DNA of 64,000 nucleotides from Mucilaginibacter sp. UR6-1 (GTDB lineage: Bacteria; Bacteroidota; Bacteroidia; Sphingobacteriales; Sphingobacteriaceae). The position numbers were made by a program, and so were the translations under genes. Positions 24,450 to 34,063 of the stretch are shown here, piece by piece. The notes beneath the pieces were generated by a model. The model searched no databases, had not been told where the DNA came from, and worked only from the letters and a program-made list of their open reading frames with translations. Location: NCBI RefSeq assembly GCF_020880975.1, contig NZ_JAJIWP010000002.1, positions 1,054,001-1,118,000 on the forward strand, in the 5' to 3' direction. Each line of letters starts with the position of its first letter. Positions within the stretch are counted from its first letter, which is position 1.

Positions 24450-25204
24450 TGCAGGCTGACAGGCTCAAAAGGTTTTATTCAGGCACGAGTAATTTGGTAT
24501 TGCCGGTGAAGAATAAGCTGCAGTTTCCTGACGATTTTAAGGACAGGAGCCGGTTATGTTATTATGCCAGTCTGTTTAACACCGTTGAGGTGAACAGCAC
24601 TTTTTATAAATTGCCCATGCCATCAACAATAGGTAAATGGGCTGATGATGTGCCTGATAACTTTCGCTTCACTTATAAATTATGGAAGCAGATAACACAT
24701 AACAAAGGCCTGGAATTTGATCCGGCTGATGTTGCGCGTTTTGTTGAGATAATAAAACAGGCCGGCGAAAAAAAGGGATGCTTGCTGATCCAGTTTCCGC
24801 CCTCGCTGCAAGTAAGCAGTGCGCACAGGCTGCAATATTTGCTAAGTGTTTTGCAGGATGCCGGAAACGATTGGAATATAGCGGTTGAATTCAGGCACAG
24901 ATCATGGTATACTGATAATGTTTTTGAACTGCTTGATAGCTTTAATGCAACCCTGGTACTGCATGATCTGCCTGCATCGGCCACGCCATTAGAGGAACCT
25001 TCGACAGATTTTGTATACCTGCGCTTCCATGGGCCTGAAGGTGGTTACCGTGGTAGTTATAGCGATGCGTATTTGGCAGAATACGCATCATACATCAATG
25101 AATGGTTGGATGATGGTAAGACAGTATATGTCTACTTTAATAATACCATGGGCGATGCTGTAAACAATCTGCTCTCGTTAAATGATCTTGTAGCAAGCGG
25201 TTGA
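24449..25204 (+). CDS. DUF72 (YecE-like) family protein
   Basis: 251 residues, TIM-barrel DUF72 family. Visible pattern: FYSGTSNLVLPVKN near the start, LCYYASLFNTVEVNSTFYKLP, FRFTYKLWKQITHNKGL, GCLLIQFPPSL, WNIAVEFRHRSWY and VYLRFHGPEGGYRGSYSDAYLAEYASYINEW, followed by VYVYFNNT. The biochemical function is not established for the family. Its ATG shares a base with the upstream stop (TAATG), giving translational coupling. In other bacteria DUF72 genes are often found near DNA repair genes, which fits this position after ligD. Confidence 0.92.
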   Translation: MQADRLKRFYSGTSNLVLPVKNKLQFPDDFKDRSRLCYYASLFNTVEVNSTFYKLPMPSTIGKWADDVPDNFRFTYKLWKQITHNKGLEFDPADVARFVEIIKQAGEKKGCLLIQFPPSLQVSSAHRLQYLLSVLQDAGNDWNIAVEFRHRSWYTDNVFELLDSFNATLVLHDLPASATPLEEPSTDFVYLRFHGPEGGYRGSYSDAYLAEYASYINEWLDDGKTVYVYFNNTMGDAVNNLLSLNDLVASG

Positions 25205-25268
25205 TATAGTTACTTAACATTTACTTAATACGGCAAAGCTACCTTTAGGCAAATATTGATTAAAGGTA

Positions 25269-26873
25269 ATGTACGGTAAGCGAGAGATTAAAAAAGATAT
25301 CCGTAGTTTGGGATCGCAGGCTCTATGTCTTTTATTGTGGTTTGCCGGTTTACAGTATGCTTCAGCTCAAAACCATATTGATGATACGCCTGAAAAAAAG
25401 ATCACTACCGCCGTCGCTGATCCGCAGGCATCATTTATCGCCATAAAAAAGAAACTTAGCCACGCGCTTGCTATTAACGACCAAATGAGCGCGGCGTTAT
25501 GTTACCAGCAAATTGGCCAGCTTTTTTATTATCAGACAGCCTATTCGCAGGCTATTGGGAACTATTACAGGGCCGATAAAATATTCCGTTCTTTTGGTGA
25601 TAGGCTAAAACTGGCCGAAAACCTGAACAATATTGGCCAAACCTATTACCATGCCCGGCAGTACTCGGCCGCTACCAAGGTGTTTATGGAATCGCTCAGG
25701 CTATACAAAGCCCTTAACGATCATAACGGAATGGGCAAGGCCTATGGCTTTATAGGTCAAACCTTCGAGAAAACCAATGCCTACGCCAGGGCGGTTAAAT
25801 ACCAGCAGTTAGCTTTAAAAGAATTTAAGCTGGCAGGCAACAAAAGCGGTATAGCCAAGATATATGAGAATTTAGGTAGCCTGCACGAAGATAAATTACA
25901 GCTTGATTCGGCGCTTAAATATTTCAGGCTTGCCGAGCAGATCAATCACGCTAACAACAACATGCTGGCGCAGATAGAGGTGCTCAACAACCTGGGCGAT
26001 GTTTACCGTAAATCGGGCAGGTACCGGCAATCCTTGCCTTATACCTATGCCGCTGCCAAGCTTGCCGCTAAGCATAATGATCAGTACCAGTTAGGCAGCG
26101 CCTATCGCGACCTGTCTAAAGCATACAACTTGCTTAACCGTAATGATAGCGCTTACCATTACAGCGAAGCCGGGCGTACCATCTTCCTTAAAATATATAC
26201 CGAGGATAACGAAAAGCAGTTAGCCCTGTTGCAAACCTTGTTTGAAATAGAGCAAAAAGATAACGCGATTGATCGCTTTGAAAGTGAAAAGACTACCAAC
26301 CGTATTATAGCCATTGGGGCAACGGTAATTACCGGCCTGGTTGTATTGCTTGCCGCCAGTGTGATAAGCAGGCAACGGCTTAAAATTAAGAATGATCAAC
26401 GGCTGAATGAGCAAAGTCAGCAAAGTTTTAAAAGCGCCCTCGAACTAAAAACCAAGGAGCTTACCACCCATACGCTTAATATCATACAAAAAAACCAGTT
26501 GCTTGATGAACTGAAGGATAAGCTCAACGTGATGATAAAGGATGACAAGCGCGACCAGCGGCGTGAGCTTAAAAAGCTGATGAACATGATCCAGATCAGC
26601 AGCAGTCATGATAAAAACTGGGAGGATTTTAGGGTAGTGTTTGAGCAGGTGCACGAAAACTTTTTTGACAGCCTTAAACAACACCCCGCCGGGTTAAACG
26701 CTGCCGATATGCGCTTGCTGGCTTTGTTAAAAATGAATTTAGGCTCGGCAGATATTTCAACCATGCTGGGCATATCACAAGATAGCTTGCGTATAGCCCG
26801 TTATCGCCTGCGTAAAAAACTGAATTTGGATGAAGGCGAAACGCTGCAGGATTTTATAAAGACCCTGGAATAA
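25269..26873 (+). CDS. TPR-repeat membrane sensor with C-terminal helix-turn-helix
   Basis: 534 residues. A signal peptide ends near residue 34 (QYASAQ), TPR repeats follow (about 60-300; patterns such as ALCYQQIGQLFYYQTAYSQAIGNYYRA), then one membrane helix (about 347-368), a coiled coil with EQSQQSFKSALELKTKELTTH, and a LuxR-like DNA-binding C-terminus (ADMRLLALLKMNLGSADISTMLGISQDSLRIARYRLRKKL). The design is periplasmic TPR sensing with cytoplasmic DNA binding in one polypeptide, common in Bacteroidota. The DNA targets are unknown. A TACCTTTA box lies at 25240-25247, close to the -7 consensus. Confidence 0.88.
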   Translation: MYGKREIKKDIRSLGSQALCLLLWFAGLQYASAQNHIDDTPEKKITTAVADPQASFIAIKKKLSHALAINDQMSAALCYQQIGQLFYYQTAYSQAIGNYYRADKIFRSFGDRLKLAENLNNIGQTYYHARQYSAATKVFMESLRLYKALNDHNGMGKAYGFIGQTFEKTNAYARAVKYQQLALKEFKLAGNKSGIAKIYENLGSLHEDKLQLDSALKYFRLAEQINHANNNMLAQIEVLNNLGDVYRKSGRYRQSLPYTYAAAKLAAKHNDQYQLGSAYRDLSKAYNLLNRNDSAYHYSEAGRTIFLKIYTEDNEKQLALLQTLFEIEQKDNAIDRFESEKTTNRIIAIGATVITGLVVLLAASVISRQRLKIKNDQRLNEQSQQSFKSALELKTKELTTHTLNIIQKNQLLDELKDKLNVMIKDDKRDQRRELKKLMNMIQISSSHDKNWEDFRVVFEQVHENFFDSLKQHPAGLNAADMRLLALLKMNLGSADISTMLGISQDSLRIARYRLRKKLNLDEGETLQDFIKTLE

Positions 26874-26883
26874 TAGCCTGCTG

Positions 26884-27357
26884 CTATTTACGCCCGATGA
26901 AATAACCGATCAGTAAAGCGATCACGATCAGTGCCCAACTGATGTAGAGCTGCATACGCATGGCCGCTGCCTTTTTTTGCAGATCAATAACCTGCGATTG
27001 ATTGGCCAGTCGCTCGTTTTGCAGCTTCATATTTTGCTGCTGGAGCTTGGCGAGGGTACCGCCAACCTCATTAGTGCGTTGCTGCTCTTGCTGGTAACGG
27101 CGTGTAAAACCACCATCCTTTAAAAACTTTTCGCCCTTGGGTTTAAGAATTAGCTTTTCGGGTAGTTCAAATTCACCGTAACTGCCTGATGCCACTACCA
27201 GATCCTCACGTATAAGCGCCTGTACCATGGCAAAAGCGGCGGCTTCGTCATGGTCAAATAGTTCAAGTATCTGGCGGCGGGTTAAACTATCAGGAACGCC
27301 GAATGCCTCCAGCATAACATCCAGCATCTCGCATTCATATTCGTTCAGATCGGTCAT
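26884..27357 (-). CDS. Tail-anchored coiled-coil protein with winged-helix-like N-terminus
   Basis: 157 residues. The first 80 look like a winged helix (SLTRRQILELFDHDEAAAFAMVQALIREDLVVASG), residues about 85-132 form a Gln/Lys-rich coiled coil (QQEQQRTNEVGGTLAKLQQQNMK...), and a single C-terminal membrane helix (WALIVIALLIGYFIG) ends at GRK. No known family is recognised. It converges with the preceding TPR-HTH gene with a 10-base gap. Confidence 0.75.
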   Translation of the reverse strand: MTDLNEYECEMLDVMLEAFGVPDSLTRRQILELFDHDEAAAFAMVQALIREDLVVASGSYGEFELPEKLILKPKGEKFLKDGGFTRRYQQEQQRTNEVGGTLAKLQQQNMKLQNERLANQSQVIDLQKKAAAMRMQLYISWALIVIALLIGYFIGRK

Positions 27358-27483
27358 TTTTCAAATTTAATAATAAACGGCTGCTTTTTAACAATTTTGC
27401 ATGGTTAGTTAAGCTTATTTATGTATTAAAATCGTAAAAATATTACGGCTGAGGTTAATCACGTCAATTATCGCCATAAATAA

Positions 27484-27516
27484 AAGGCCATGGTTAAATG
27501 CATTAACCATGGCCTT
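27484..27516. terminator. Terminator hairpin downstream of the 73-residue membrane protein gene
   Basis: AAGGCCATGGTTAA (27484-27497) and TTAACCATGGCCTT (27503-27516) form a perfect 14-bp stem with loop ATGCA. On the - strand it is followed by TTTTATTTAT, so it most likely ends the 27539-27760 transcript. Confidence 0.8.
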
Positions 27517-27538
27517 AGCTTTAACAGCGGGTTTTTGA

Positions 27539-27760
27539 TCAGGGAGCCTGAAAAACCGGCGGTAATTGCGAAAGCTTGATCAGGATAAGTGCCAATGCGA
27601 AAAAGCAGCCTAACCCGAGGTATATCTGATAGTTTTTTCGGGCGCTAACAATCTCAACCACTTTTCCTGAGCCAATTTTAGCTGTAAAACTTTTGTAATG
27701 CCTGTAGGCAAGTACCAGCATCGTGGCCGGTATTAAAAAGGTAAGGTAAAACATCATCAC
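27539..27760 (-). CDS. Small two-helix membrane protein of unknown function
   Basis: 73 residues with two membrane helices (about 3-20 and 47-66) separated by a basic loop (FTAKIGSGKVVEIVSARKNYQ). No family recognised. It is followed on its strand by a strong hairpin terminator, which supports it as a real, separately transcribed gene. Confidence 0.6.
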   Translation of the reverse strand: MMMFYLTFLIPATMLVLAYRHYKSFTAKIGSGKVVEIVSARKNYQIYLGLGCFFALALILIKLSQLPPVFQAP

Positions 27761-27911
27761 AATTCTTTATGGGTAATCAACATAAACATATACGCAACTA
27801 ATATGCCAGCGGATTAGCTGAATATTAAGAGCGTGTTAATTACTATGGTAATGTGCCATGTTTGTGTGTAACGATATAATTGCTTCTGAAATTAAAGTTT
27901 ATATAAATCAT

Positions 27912-27919
27912 TATTTTTG
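27912..27919 (+). promoter_or_regulatory. -7 promoter box of the TPR histidine kinase gene
   Basis: TATTTTTG matches TAnnTTTG and lies 17 bases before the ATG at 27937, implying a leader of about 10 bases. Confidence 0.45.
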
Positions 27920-27936
27920 CAGGTACAAATCCCCTA

Positions 27937-29904
27937 ATGCAAGCTGTACGTTCAATAAAGTATGTTTTAATGTGCTGTTTGGGTTTTGCCATGTTATTGG
28001 TAACAGCCGGAAGGGGTTATGCGTCTGATCAGCCTAAAACCGTAGCTGATTACGAAAAACTGGTTATAAACTATCGTTTCTCTATTCCCGATTCGGGGAT
28101 TTTTTACGCCAAAAAGGGGCTTGAACTGAGTCGGCTGTTACACGATAAAAAGGGTGAGGCCATAATGCTTAACCATCTGGGTATTATTGATGAAAACCAG
28201 GGGCGTTTTTCGGCCGCGCGCCATAAGTATTTAAAGGCTATACAATTATACACGCAACTGAGTGATAAGGCAGGCATTGCCGATGAAACCATCAGGCTGG
28301 GTGTTACCGAGATGCGGCAGGGTAATTTTGATGCAGCTACATCCTATTTTTTTAAGGCACTGCGTATGCACGATGCCATAAAAAATACCCGTGGCATAAT
28401 GGAGTGCAACATTACCCTTGGCGAGGCATACATGGGCCAAACGGAGTATGATATTGCCTTAACTTATTTAAAAAACGCCGAAACACTATCGCGCAAATTG
28501 CCTTTGATGGGGCTTACTTTATACATTTACAATAACCTTGGCCTTTTATATACCGAAACAGGCGAAATAAATAAGGCCATTACTTATTACGAGAAAGGTA
28601 TAGCACTAAGCAATCAACCCCAATATGCCGGCCTGAATGTAACCCTGCTTAACGGCCTCGGTATGGCCTATGCCCGCGCGGGCGATACAAAGCGTGCGGC
28701 AGCCATACAGCTTACCTCGCTTGAAAGGGCAAGGCGCATAAAAAATTACCTGCGTGAAATACAAACGTTGAATGGCCTTGCTGATACTTACAGCAAGCAA
28801 GATCCGGATAGGGCATTAGCGTATTTAGAACAAGCCGTAACGCTTGCTTATCAAAAACACGCCAGCAAAGTAGCCATTGAAACCCTTAGACTCATGACTG
28901 CCTTGTATGAGCAGCAAGGCAAATATGCCGAGGCATTACAGGTAAACAAACGCGAACGGGCGTTAAGCGATAGTATATTTAACCTTGCCAGCAGTACCGA
29001 GATAGGTAACTTAAAGGCAAGCTATGATCTGCAGCAATCACAAACCAGTGTTGAAAGGCTAAAATATCTTAACAGCGAGCAGCGCAGCCAGCAAAAGGTA
29101 ATTGTTTTTATAGTTATAGCCATGGTAACCATACTGGTTATTGTGATGATATTTTACGCGCGCATCAGGGCGTACAACCGGCGTCTACAACAATTGAATG
29201 CCGATTTGCTGGCATCAAATGAGAGTAAGGATAAATTATTCTCGGTACTTGGCCATGATCTGCGTGCGCCGCTGGCCACGGTGAAAAATTTTTTATCGTT
29301 ACTGGATGATGATGACCTTACCGCTATCGAGCGCAACCAGGTAGTGAGTGAGTTGCAGCATAATTGCGATGCCTCCCTTGATGTACTGAATAAGCTGCTG
29401 CGATGGGGGCAATTACAGCTTAAAGGCAAGCAGGTTAACCCTGTAAACTTTAATCCTGCCGATATTGTGGCGCAAAATGTACGTTTATTCAGAAACGCCG
29501 CCGCCGAAAAGCATATCATCATCAATATTAAAGTCGACCAAAAGGTGATGATCAACGGAGATGCCGACCATTTTGATTTTATTGTGCGCAATTTATTATC
29601 AAACGCAATAAAATTTACGGCAACAGGCGGTTATGTAATGGTGGGCAGCCTTGTAACCCAACCAACCGATAATTTGAGTTTTTACATAAAGGATAACGGG
29701 GTAGGCATGCCCCCGGAGCAGGCGGAGCAAATATTCAGACGTATAAACACCAGCCAGCGTGGCACACATGGCGAAAAGGGTACAGGCTTAGGGCTCATGT
29801 TATCTTATGAGTTTATACAGGCCAATAACGGCGCCATTGAGGTAAGCAGTGCGCCGGGTAAGGGTACTACCTTTACCTTTACTTTTGGCGAGTGGGTTAA
29901 ATAG
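27937..29904 (+). CDS. TPR sensor histidine kinase
   Basis: 655 residues. Signal peptide (about 1-30), TPR array (about 45-345; repeats such as AIMLNHLGIIDENQGRFSAARHKYLKAIQLY), one membrane helix (about 388-408, VIVFIVIAMVTILVIVMIFYA), a short coiled coil, a dimerisation domain with the phosphoacceptor His440 in FSVLGHDLRAPLATV, and an ATPase domain with RNLLSNAIKFT, DNGVGMP and GTGLGLML. No receiver domain is fused and no response regulator gene is adjacent. The signal and partner are unknown. The TPR-HTH gene shortly upstream has a similar sensor part but a different output. Confidence 0.93.
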   Translation: MQAVRSIKYVLMCCLGFAMLLVTAGRGYASDQPKTVADYEKLVINYRFSIPDSGIFYAKKGLELSRLLHDKKGEAIMLNHLGIIDENQGRFSAARHKYLKAIQLYTQLSDKAGIADETIRLGVTEMRQGNFDAATSYFFKALRMHDAIKNTRGIMECNITLGEAYMGQTEYDIALTYLKNAETLSRKLPLMGLTLYIYNNLGLLYTETGEINKAITYYEKGIALSNQPQYAGLNVTLLNGLGMAYARAGDTKRAAAIQLTSLERARRIKNYLREIQTLNGLADTYSKQDPDRALAYLEQAVTLAYQKHASKVAIETLRLMTALYEQQGKYAEALQVNKRERALSDSIFNLASSTEIGNLKASYDLQQSQTSVERLKYLNSEQRSQQKVIVFIVIAMVTILVIVMIFYARIRAYNRRLQQLNADLLASNESKDKLFSVLGHDLRAPLATVKNFLSLLDDDDLTAIERNQVVSELQHNCDASLDVLNKLLRWGQLQLKGKQVNPVNFNPADIVAQNVRLFRNAAAEKHIIINIKVDQKVMINGDADHFDFIVRNLLSNAIKFTATGGYVMVGSLVTQPTDNLSFYIKDNGVGMPPEQAEQIFRRINTSQRGTHGEKGTGLGLMLSYEFIQANNGAIEVSSAPGKGTTFTFTFGEWVK

Positions 29905-30017
29905 TGCAGGCCTGTTTATGCTTATGTTTTGTAAGTAATATATTTGGCTAACCAATTATTATTAAATCACATTTGGCAACCAAAACCATATACAGGTAAC
30001 CTCATGAAACTTTTTAC

Positions 30018-32558
30018 ATGAAAAACATCATTAAACTTTTGTGCTTAGCAGTAAGTTTTATTGGTGTCACGTTAAACGCACGGGGGCAGCAGGCTTATTT
30101 TATTGATGGTTACCATGGCGGCATCTGGGGGCATTACCCTGATTGGAATACCCGCTTTATGGTGGATATGCTCAAAAAGTATCCCTACTGGAAAATAAAC
30201 CTTGAGATAGAGCCCGAAACGTGGGATCGCGCCGCGAAAATTGATCCGCAGGCATTTGCTGAATTTAAGGCGCTTATGGCCAATCAGTCAGTTAACCAGC
30301 GTATTGAGTATGTTAACCCGGCTTATGCCCAAAGCTACATGTATAATATTGATGGCGAAAGCATTATTCGTCAGTTGGGCTATGGTATCAAAAAGTTGCA
30401 GGCTGCATTTCCGGGCATCCAATTTAATACCTATTCATCTGAGGAGCCTTGTTTTACAAACGCGCTGCCCGGTATATTACGGTCGTATGGTTTTAAATAT
30501 GCATCGCTTAAAAACCCCAATACCTGTTTTGGGGGTTACACCACAGCTTTTGGTGGCGAACTGGTTAACTGGATAGGCCCTGATGGCAGCAGCATTTTGA
30601 CTGTACCCCGTTATGCTATTGAACGGCTTGAACCTAAATCAACTTGGCAAACCATCGGCTGGAACAATAATGCTGATTATGTTGACGCCGCTTTAAAATA
30701 TGGCATTAAGCACCCTCTTGGCATGACGTTGCAGGATGCCGGCTGGAAAGGCGGACCATTTCTTGACAAAAATAACCCGGCTACCCAAAAGCAGTATACC
30801 ACCTGGCGCAACTATTTTGAGCGCATAGCCAAAGGCGAAAAGGCTACCGATTGGCGCGTAAGCCAGGAGGATATTTTGGTGAGCCTGGTTTGGGGATCGC
30901 AGGTTACGCAGCAAATAGCACAGCGCGTGCGTGCTGCCGAAAACAAAATATTACAAGCCGAAAAATTATCAGCCATAGCCGGGTTGATCGGCAGCAAAAA
31001 GCAAACTGCAAATTTTGATGATGCCTGGCGCACCCTGATGCTGGCTCAGCATCATGATTGCTGGATAGTGCCCTATAACGGAGACAAGGGTGATACCTGG
31101 GCCGATAAGGTAAAGGGCTGGACAGCCAACACCATCAGGCAGAGTGATAGTATCAATAAGGAATCTTTAAAAAAAATGAGCGGTAGTGGGTTAACAGGTA
31201 AGGTTATTACAGTGTTTAACACCTGCGCCCGTGCCAGGCAACAAATTGTAAGCGTAGCTGTACCGGCGGGGCTCAATGCTGATAGTGTAATTATTAACGA
31301 TGATCAAGGCCGTGAGGTTGCTACGCAGTTCAATGGTGATAGTGTTTTGTTCATCGCTCACGCGCCTGCATTTGGTTACAGCACTTACCGGTTTGTAAAG
31401 GGTAAACCAAAAACTGTGGCAGGGGTAAAGGTTTTAAGCTTACCTGGCGGGAGTTACACGCTTGAGTCGGATATTTATGTAATAACCATTGATGCTAAAA
31501 AAGGCGGCAATATCACAAGGCTTTATGATAAGCGTTATAAAAGGGATTTGGTAGACGCCCGCAACGCCAATGGTTTCAACGCGCTTCGCGGAAATTTTTA
31601 TGAAGATGGAGGCTTTAAAACAACCAGTAATAGTGAAGCCAAAATATCGGTAATTGAGCAAGGCGCGGTTAGGGCAACGTTGCTTATCAAAACAAACATA
31701 GCAGGTACAGAGGTAAGCCAGCGCGTTAGCATAACCATGGGCTATCCGCTGATTGATATGCACCTGGGCATAAACTGGCAAAAAGATGTTAAGGTGGGTG
31801 AGTATGTAAATAAGGCCAATTATAAATGGACGGATTACAAGAAGCCCTTTTACAACGATAGCAACAAACTATTGGCTGTATTTCCGCTGGCGCTAAAAGA
31901 TCAAAAGATATACAAAAATGCCCCTTTTGAGGTTGAAAAAAGTAAATTGAACAATACTTTTTTTAACAGTTGGGATAGCATTAAAAATAACATCATACTT
32001 AACTGGGTTGATGTAATGGCCGCGGATGGCAGTTACGGCGTGGCTTTATTTACCGATCATACCACCAGTTATACCCACGGCAATAACTTCCCGTTAGGCT
32101 TGGTGGTGCAATACTCTGGTATGGGTTTATGGGGCAGAGATTATTTTACTAACGGGCCAACCGGCATTCACTATGCCTTGCTGCCACATGCGGGTAATTG
32201 GAAAAAAGCAGGTGTATGGTCAGCTTCTGCCGGGTGGAACGAGCCTTTGCTGGCATCGGTTTCAAATACCGGCCCTTTGCAAGCAAGTAAAACACTAATA
32301 GATGCAGGAAACAACGGTTTAACAATATCATCAGTTGTTGATGATGGTAAAGAACTGCTTATCCGGTTTTTCAATGCCGAAGGAACATCCGGAAGGAAGA
32401 TAATTAACTTAAATTTCGCGTTCAAAAAAGCGCGGCTGGTTGAATTGAACGGCAATATTAAGCAGGAGTTGAAGCCAAAACAGCTTAAAAACGGCACTTC
32501 GCAGGTCGAATTTATGATGCCCGAATTCAGCTTTCGTACATTACGCTTGCTACGATAG
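30018..32558 (+). CDS. Glycoside hydrolase family 38 alpha-mannosidase-like protein
   Basis: 846 residues with a signal peptide (about 1-23, ending ARGQ). The N-terminal catalytic part has GGIWGHYPDWNTRFMVDMLKKYPYWKINLEIEPETWDR and a C-terminal-side LAQHHDCWIVPYNGDKG, the pattern of Bacteroidota GH38-like enzymes, then a beta-sandwich region from about 390. Activity on alpha-mannosides is the family expectation; the substrate is untested. It is not next to the GH76 mannanase locus (13 kb away) but fits mannan use. It is followed by a secreted M28 peptidase. Confidence 0.85.
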   Translation: MKNIIKLLCLAVSFIGVTLNARGQQAYFIDGYHGGIWGHYPDWNTRFMVDMLKKYPYWKINLEIEPETWDRAAKIDPQAFAEFKALMANQSVNQRIEYVNPAYAQSYMYNIDGESIIRQLGYGIKKLQAAFPGIQFNTYSSEEPCFTNALPGILRSYGFKYASLKNPNTCFGGYTTAFGGELVNWIGPDGSSILTVPRYAIERLEPKSTWQTIGWNNNADYVDAALKYGIKHPLGMTLQDAGWKGGPFLDKNNPATQKQYTTWRNYFERIAKGEKATDWRVSQEDILVSLVWGSQVTQQIAQRVRAAENKILQAEKLSAIAGLIGSKKQTANFDDAWRTLMLAQHHDCWIVPYNGDKGDTWADKVKGWTANTIRQSDSINKESLKKMSGSGLTGKVITVFNTCARARQQIVSVAVPAGLNADSVIINDDQGREVATQFNGDSVLFIAHAPAFGYSTYRFVKGKPKTVAGVKVLSLPGGSYTLESDIYVITIDAKKGGNITRLYDKRYKRDLVDARNANGFNALRGNFYEDGGFKTTSNSEAKISVIEQGAVRATLLIKTNIAGTEVSQRVSITMGYPLIDMHLGINWQKDVKVGEYVNKANYKWTDYKKPFYNDSNKLLAVFPLALKDQKIYKNAPFEVEKSKLNNTFFNSWDSIKNNIILNWVDVMAADGSYGVALFTDHTTSYTHGNNFPLGLVVQYSGMGLWGRDYFTNGPTGIHYALLPHAGNWKKAGVWSASAGWNEPLLASVSNTGPLQASKTLIDAGNNGLTISSVVDDGKELLIRFFNAEGTSGRKIINLNFAFKKARLVELNGNIKQELKPKQLKNGTSQVEFMMPEFSFRTLRLLR

Positions 32559-32602
32559 GTATCAGCACCAACAAATAATAGTTTTATAGTATTTTAGCGG
32601 AT

Positions 32603-33976
32603 ATGCCTCACGCCATGAAAAAACTTTTATTACTACTGCTTACTGCTTGCTTAACAAAAGTATCGATCGCTCAGTCGCCGGTAATTATTCATAAGGATGC
32701 CGAGATAGCCGGTATGGTGGCCGAAGTTTCGACTGATTCGTTAAAAAGCTACATTAATAAGCTGGTTAGTTTTGGCACACGTAATACGTTAAGCAGCACC
32801 ACTAATGCGCAAAGGGGTATAGGCGCTGCACGTAACTGGATATTGAGCCGGTTCAGCGGCTTTGCGCGTACTTCGGGTGGCAGGTTTATGGCTAAGTTTG
32901 ATACAAGCACCTACAAGCCCGATGGTAAGCGGATAGATAGTACGTTGATACTGACCAATGTGGTAGGCACCCTAAAGGGTACTGATCCGGATGATCATCG
33001 AATATTCATCATCAGCGGGCACATGGATAACATGCGTACCAGTGTGATGGACCGCACCGGTATTGCCCCCGGCGCTAATGATGATGGCAGCGGTACAGCC
33101 GCGGTTATAGAGTGCGCCCGTATTATGAGTAAGCATAAGTTTCCGGCAACTATAATATTTGTAGCGGTATGCGGGGAGGAGCAGGGCTTGCTTGGCGCCG
33201 GTTTTATGGCGGCAAATGCCAAACGCGATAAATGGGACATACAGGCCGTACTTAACAATGATATTATAGGCAGCAACAACACTAATGAAACCAATATAAT
33301 AGGTAACACACGTGTGCGGGTGTTTAGTGAGGGCCTCTCGGCTTTTGAACTTACCGAACAAAAGGCGGCCGCCATACGTGCCATGGGGTTGGAAAACGAT
33401 GGCCCCTCACGGCAGTTAGCGCGCTATGTTAAGGAAGTAGGGGAACGTTATATAGATAACCTGGAAGTAGTGATGATATACCGGCCCGACCGCTTTTTGC
33501 GCGGCGGCGATCACCTGCCATATCAGCAACAGGGCTACGCGGCCGTAAGGGTTACCGAGATGAACGAGAATTTTAACCATCAGCACCAGGATGTACGTGT
33601 TGAAAAAGGCATTCAGTATGGCGACCTGCCCGAGTTTATGGATTTTGAGTACCTGCGTAAAAATACCGGCATGAATTTGAGCAACCTGGCTAACCTGGCC
33701 AAATCGCCGCAGGCACCACAGGAAGTGAATATTGCCGTGGTAGCCCTGAGTAACTCAACCGGGTTAAGCTGGAAAGCCCCTGCCGGTAAAGCCGCCGGTT
33801 ATTACGTGCTGATGCGCGAAACCACAAGCCCGGTATGGCAAAAAAAGATTTTTACAACTGATACCAGCATCACGCTGCCCTATTCAAAAGATAATTACTT
33901 TTTTGCTGTGCAGGCTGTAAGCGCCGCAGGGAACGAGGGCTTGCCGGTAGTGCCATCGGTAAGCCGTAAGCATTGA
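32603..33976 (+). CDS. Secreted M28-family metallopeptidase with C-terminal fibronectin-like domain
   Basis: 457 residues. Signal peptide through about residue 24 (VSIAQS). The two-zinc M28 site is complete: His in FIISGHMDN, Asp in GANDDGSG, Glu pair in CGEEQGLLGAG, Asp in LNNDIIGS and His in RGGDHLPYQQQG. Residues about 370-457 form a fibronectin type III-like module. It is an aminopeptidase-type enzyme of the periplasm or exterior. A second ATG four codons in (32615), giving MKKLLLLLL, is an equally good or better start. Confidence 0.92.
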   Translation: MPHAMKKLLLLLLTACLTKVSIAQSPVIIHKDAEIAGMVAEVSTDSLKSYINKLVSFGTRNTLSSTTNAQRGIGAARNWILSRFSGFARTSGGRFMAKFDTSTYKPDGKRIDSTLILTNVVGTLKGTDPDDHRIFIISGHMDNMRTSVMDRTGIAPGANDDGSGTAAVIECARIMSKHKFPATIIFVAVCGEEQGLLGAGFMAANAKRDKWDIQAVLNNDIIGSNNTNETNIIGNTRVRVFSEGLSAFELTEQKAAAIRAMGLENDGPSRQLARYVKEVGERYIDNLEVVMIYRPDRFLRGGDHLPYQQQGYAAVRVTEMNENFNHQHQDVRVEKGIQYGDLPEFMDFEYLRKNTGMNLSNLANLAKSPQAPQEVNIAVVALSNSTGLSWKAPAGKAAGYYVLMRETTSPVWQKKIFTTDTSITLPYSKDNYFFAVQAVSAAGNEGLPVVPSVSRKH

Positions 33977-34031
33977 GTTATTATCCAGCCATCAATTTTT
34001 ATTTTGATCAGTAAATGAGATAAAGCTATTG

Positions 34032-34039
34032 TAGCTTTG
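34032..34039 (+). promoter_or_regulatory. -7 promoter box of the hopJ-like gene
   Basis: TAGCTTTG matches TAnnTTTG, 24 bases before the ATG. A TTG lies 25 bases upstream, too far for a convincing -33. Confidence 0.4.
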
Positions 34040-34063
34040 CAGCCCTTGTAGCTATATTAAATA

